This document shows positions 6,494-8,372 of a stretch of 8,372 nt of DNA, piece after piece (the first letter of the stretch is position 1; each line of letters begins with the position of its first letter). Under the pieces are notes generated by a model that searched no databases, was not told the origin of the DNA, and was given only the letters and a program-made list of their open reading frames with translations. The translations under genes were made by a program, and so were the position numbers. Source of the DNA: Thermoplasmata archaeon (lineage in GTDB: Archaea; Thermoplasmatota; Thermoplasmata; Thermoplasmatales; Thermoplasmataceae); NCBI GenBank assembly GCA_021797385.1, contig JAJZZW010000078.1, positions 1 through 8,372 on the forward strand, read 5' to 3'.

Positions 6494-6570
6494 TATTTCA
6501 ACCAAATTATACTGACTTAATTTCAACCTGCTTGGAGTTTGGCACTTTAATATTAGACTTAATAAAACAA

Positions 6571-6578
6571 TTTATATT
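6571..6578 (+). promoter_or_regulatory. TATA-like box upstream of the GC-rich intergenic island
   Basis: TTTATATT, preceded by an A-rich stretch (AATAAAACAA, 6561-6570), would place a transcription start near 6598-6603, just ahead of the GC-rich segment. No protein start with a convincing frame follows. If real, it drives a non-coding RNA. Confidence 0.35.
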
Positions 6579-6599
6579 CAACTTTTCCCCGGTTTAACG

Positions 6600-6745
6600 G
6601 ATATTAATCACGTTTCATAATTTCCTGACCCACGGGGAGTTCTCAGCCCAGCCCCTGATCAGATGGTCATTGCAATGTGACTCGCAATATGCTGTATCTG
6701 AAGCCCATTGAAGGCCAGGTAGCTTTTAGTCTTACGTCGTCATAT
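6600..6745 (+). ncRNA. Candidate structured RNA, or decayed IS200/IS605 right end, in a 354-bp gap
   Basis: Positions 6621-6720 are 53% G+C, against 30% in 6541-6600 and 21% in 6741-6840, and contain no plausible gene. A closing helix is possible between 6624-6630 (CCTGACC) and 6713-6719 (GGCCAGG): six pairs and one mismatch. Inside it are a GGGG/CCCC pairing (6634-6637 with 6652-6655), the palindromes CTGATCAG (6655-6662) and CATTGCAATG (6668-6677), and CAATG/CATTG (6673-6677 with 6706-6710). TGACC at 6626-6630 could instead pair with GGTCA at 6665-6669. A TATA-like box lies about 25 bases before the proposed 5' end. I cannot match it to a known RNA family. The plus-strand reading that ends SEAH-stop at 6711, with GAAGCCCAT at 6700-6708, resembles the 3' end of tnpB/omega-RNA sequences, so a mobile-element remnant is the main alternative. 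Strand and ends are tentative. The rest of 6494-6847 shows nothing else convincing. Confidence 0.35.
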
Positions 6746-6847
6746 ATATTCATGAATCGTATATACTATTAATAAGACATATGATAATTGATACATTGCT
6801 TTTAAATCTTTCATTAGTACTGGAAAAGAGAAATTAATAATGAAAAT

Positions 6848-8011
6848 TTATACAAGTTCCAGTGTAAGGGTATGACCACCACCCCCACCGTGGCAGATTG
6901 TAGCAAGTCCGGTTTTCATATTCCTGCTCTGAAGTGCATTGATCAATGTTACTATTATTCTTGATCCGCTATTGCCAAGTGGATGGCCTATAGCTATTGC
7001 ACCACCGTTTACATTAAACCTATCCTTTTCAACTCCTAGCTGATCTCTAACTATCAGAGAAGCAACGGAAAATGCCTCATTATGCTCTATCAGGTCATAA
7101 TAATCTATCTTTTTATGCTGCTTTTCCAGTAGTTTCCTTGTTGCCGGTATGGGTGCCTCAACAAAATCCCTTGTATCAAGAGAGGCTGAGCTGAATCCTG
7201 TAATCTTTGCTATTGGCTTTAACCCGTATTCCTTTAATCCCTTCTCAGAGGAAAGAAGAAGGGCAGAAGCCCCATCGGATAGCTGTGATGAATTGCCCGC
7301 TGTCAATATGCCATTCCGGTCAAATGCGGAATTAAGTTTTGCCAGGTCCTCCATGGATGTTCTTCTCATACCTTCATCCTTTTCCAGGTTGTCAAGTTTC
7401 ACAATTTCCTTTGCGAATTCACCGGATTCTGTTGCCCTTATGGCCCTGTTCTGGCTTTCCACAGAAAACTCATCAGCCTGTTCCCTGGTCAGTCCATATT
7501 TTCTGGCAGAATGCTCGGCTGACACGCCCATGTGTTCTCCGTAGAGTGCATCTACCAGGCCATCGTTGAGCATAGAATCTTCAATCTTAAGATTCTTATA
7601 TAGAAGCTGTTTTGGCCCCCATCTGAATTCTGCAGGCAATATTAGTGGTGAATTGCTCATATTTTCAAAACCACCGGAAACAATTATATCATGCTCTCCA
7701 AGCATAATCTCCCTTGCAGCATTCTCTGTTGCAAGCATTCCCGATGCGCATACAACATTTACCGTGTTTTTTGTTACTTCTGGCTTAAGTCCGGCATAAA
7801 AAGCAGCCTGACCGGCCGGATTCTGACCAACATTGGCCTGAATTACATTTCCCATTATGATCTCTTCAATGAGGTCTTTATCTATTCCGGAATTCTTTAT
7901 AACGGCTTTAATGGCAGCTGCACCCAGATCAGTGGCCTTGATTCTTGAAAGTGATTTTCCGAATTTTCCTATAGGTGTACGTTTGGCGGAGACAATATAT
8001 ACATCTTCCAT
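6848..8011 (-). CDS. Thiolase (acetyl-CoA C-acetyltransferase / 3-ketoacyl-CoA thiolase)
   Basis: A 387-residue thiolase that condenses two acetyl-CoA to acetoacetyl-CoA or cleaves 3-ketoacyl-CoA in reverse. The catalytic set is complete: nucleophile C88 in VVCASGM, N311 in HNEAF, H343 in NGGAIAIGHPLG, and C373 in ICHGGGGG. The positions are close to those of the Zoogloea enzyme (Cys89, Asn316, His348, Cys378). The N-terminal VYIVSAKRTPIGKFGKSL and the QNPAGQAA segment are standard. The ATG at 8011 gives the normal start; a TTG at 8065 would add 18 unmatched residues. The protein looks like the bacterial-type tetrameric thiolase rather than the archaeal SCP2-like thiolase that pairs with a DUF35 protein and HMG-CoA synthase, and no such partners are adjacent. 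A weak TATA-like ACATAAAG (8032-8039) lies about 25 bases upstream. T-rich sequence follows the stop (6847-6825). It may act with the enoyl-CoA hydratase in beta-oxidation, although transcribed separately. Confidence 0.94.
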   Translation of the reverse strand: MEDVYIVSAKRTPIGKFGKSLSRIKATDLGAAAIKAVIKNSGIDKDLIEEIIMGNVIQANVGQNPAGQAAFYAGLKPEVTKNTVNVVCASGMLATENAAREIMLGEHDIIVSGGFENMSNSPLILPAEFRWGPKQLLYKNLKIEDSMLNDGLVDALYGEHMGVSAEHSARKYGLTREQADEFSVESQNRAIRATESGEFAKEIVKLDNLEKDEGMRRTSMEDLAKLNSAFDRNGILTAGNSSQLSDGASALLLSSEKGLKEYGLKPIAKITGFSSASLDTRDFVEAPIPATRKLLEKQHKKIDYYDLIEHNEAFSVASLIVRDQLGVEKDRFNVNGGAIAIGHPLGNSGSRIIVTLINALQSRNMKTGLATICHGGGGGHTLTLELV

Positions 8012-8164
8012 GCATTCAGTATAACCTATATCTTTATGTATTTTTTTATCGACTATCAGCGTCAAATCAGATCAAGAATATATACTTCAAATAATTAAAC
8101 CTATATTGGTAGATCTTTACCCTTTATTTTTAAAACGCAATGAATGCCATACATAATAGGAAAA

Positions 8165-8172
8165 TTTAATAA
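8165..8172 (+). promoter_or_regulatory. TATA-like box of the right-edge gene
   Basis: TTTAATAA is centred 25-26 bases upstream of the ATG at 8194, the leaderless spacing seen at the other first genes in the window. It lies in the 182-bp region divergent from the thiolase. Confidence 0.5.
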
Positions 8173-8193
8173 TGACCGAATTATCTTTACCGG

Positions 8194-8372
8194 ATGGTAG
8201 ATCAAAATAATGAAGATTCTGGAAATGCAACAGATTCAGAAACAGAAAAAAGTATGGAACAGAAATCTGAAACCGGTGAACAGGAGACAACATCCAGCAA
8301 AAATGAAATTAAAGAAAAATCCAACATCAGGCTTTATATTGAAATAGGTGTAATAGTTGTCGGGATTATTCT
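8194..8372 (+). CDS. N-terminal part of a membrane-anchored protein with an acidic tail (cut by window edge)
   Basis: Fifty-nine codons are visible before the right edge. Residues 1-44 are hydrophilic and strongly biased to Glu, Ser, Thr, Lys, Asn and Gln, without aromatic or bulky hydrophobic clusters, which suggests a disordered tail. From about residue 47 (LYIEIGVIVVGII) a hydrophobic segment begins that looks like a transmembrane anchor or the first helix of a larger membrane protein. A single arginine (R46) and lysines K36, K40 and K42 precede it, so the tail would face the cytoplasm. The ATG at 8194 is supported by the TATA-like box 25 bases upstream. I do not recognise the family: too little of the protein is present. 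It is divergent from the thiolase, with no evidence of a functional link. Confidence 0.7.
   Translation, partial: MVDQNNEDSGNATDSETEKSMEQKSETGEQETTSSKNEIKEKSNIRLYIEIGVIVVGII

Noticed and set aside
6495..6528. Direct repeat ATTTCAACC at 6495-6503 and 6520-6528
   Set aside because: Nine bases in AT-rich DNA, only two clear copies and no regular array; chance is a sufficient explanation and it is not CRISPR-like.
2102..6697. Shared 11-mer ATATGCTGTAT at 2102-2112 and 6687-6697, considered as evidence that both gaps hold the same decayed element
   Set aside because: Several 11-base matches are expected by chance in a window this long, and the similarity does not extend on either side.
7149..7544. 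131-codon open frame on the plus strand inside the thiolase
   Set aside because: It is antisense to a clearly functional thiolase and shows no start signal or recognisable motif.
8011..8065. Thiolase start at TTG 8065
   Set aside because: It adds 18 residues not found in thiolases; ATG 8011 gives the canonical MEDVYIVSAKRTP start.
8172..8210. 12-codon upstream reading frame (starts at ATG 8172) overlapping the start of the right-edge gene
   Set aside because: The TATA-like box at 8165-8172 overlaps its ATG, so it would lie upstream of the expected transcript start.

Overview
The window is AT-rich and compactly coded. Isoleucine is mostly ATA and arginine mostly AGA/AGG. At least five genes carry a TATA-like box centred about 24-26 bases upstream of the ATG, the layout of leaderless archaeal transcripts. 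Together with the gene content this suggests an archaeon of the Thermoplasmata type (Ferroplasma, Acidiplasma, Cuniculiplasma or Thermoplasma relatives). The assignment is an inference; no rRNA or other marker gene is present.

Layout. (1) 2-1993, plus strand: a TauE/SafE-type permease cut by the left edge and a 12-helix MFS transporter 9 bp downstream, probably one transcript. (2) 1994-2195: a convergent gap with a 7-bp inverted repeat. (3) 4799 down to 2196, minus strand: a four-gene unit of a small zinc-ribbon protein, cbiJ, cbiC and cbiD, with gaps of 9 and 2 bp and a final 11-bp overlap. The last three are consecutive-use enzymes of the corrin-ring part of cobalamin synthesis (C1 methylation, C18/C19 reduction, methyl migration). 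(4) 4920-5672, plus: an enoyl-CoA hydratase divergent from the zinc-ribbon/cbi unit. (5) 6011-5676, minus: a small Rieske [2Fe-2S] protein convergent with the hydratase (3 bp apart). (6) 6116-6493, plus: a DUF302 protein divergent from the Rieske gene. (7) 6494-6847: a 354-base gap holding the most interesting non-coding signal, an island of about 53% GC (6621-6720) inside 21-30% GC flanks. It has pairing potential and a TATA-like box at the right distance upstream. (8) 8011-6848, minus: a thiolase (acetyl-CoA C-acetyltransferase type) with all catalytic residues. (9) 8194 to the right edge, plus: the start of a membrane protein with an acidic, Ser/Thr-rich N-terminal tail.

Functionally, the hydratase and thiolase are both acyl-CoA enzymes of beta-oxidation or acetoacetyl-CoA metabolism, but they are separate transcription units. 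The corrin genes form a partial set; the other cobalamin genes must lie elsewhere. I see no CRISPR array, tRNA, rRNA or intact insertion sequence. The candidate structured RNA at about 6600-6745 can also be read as the decayed right end of an IS200/IS605-type (tnpB) element. Sequence alone does not settle which.
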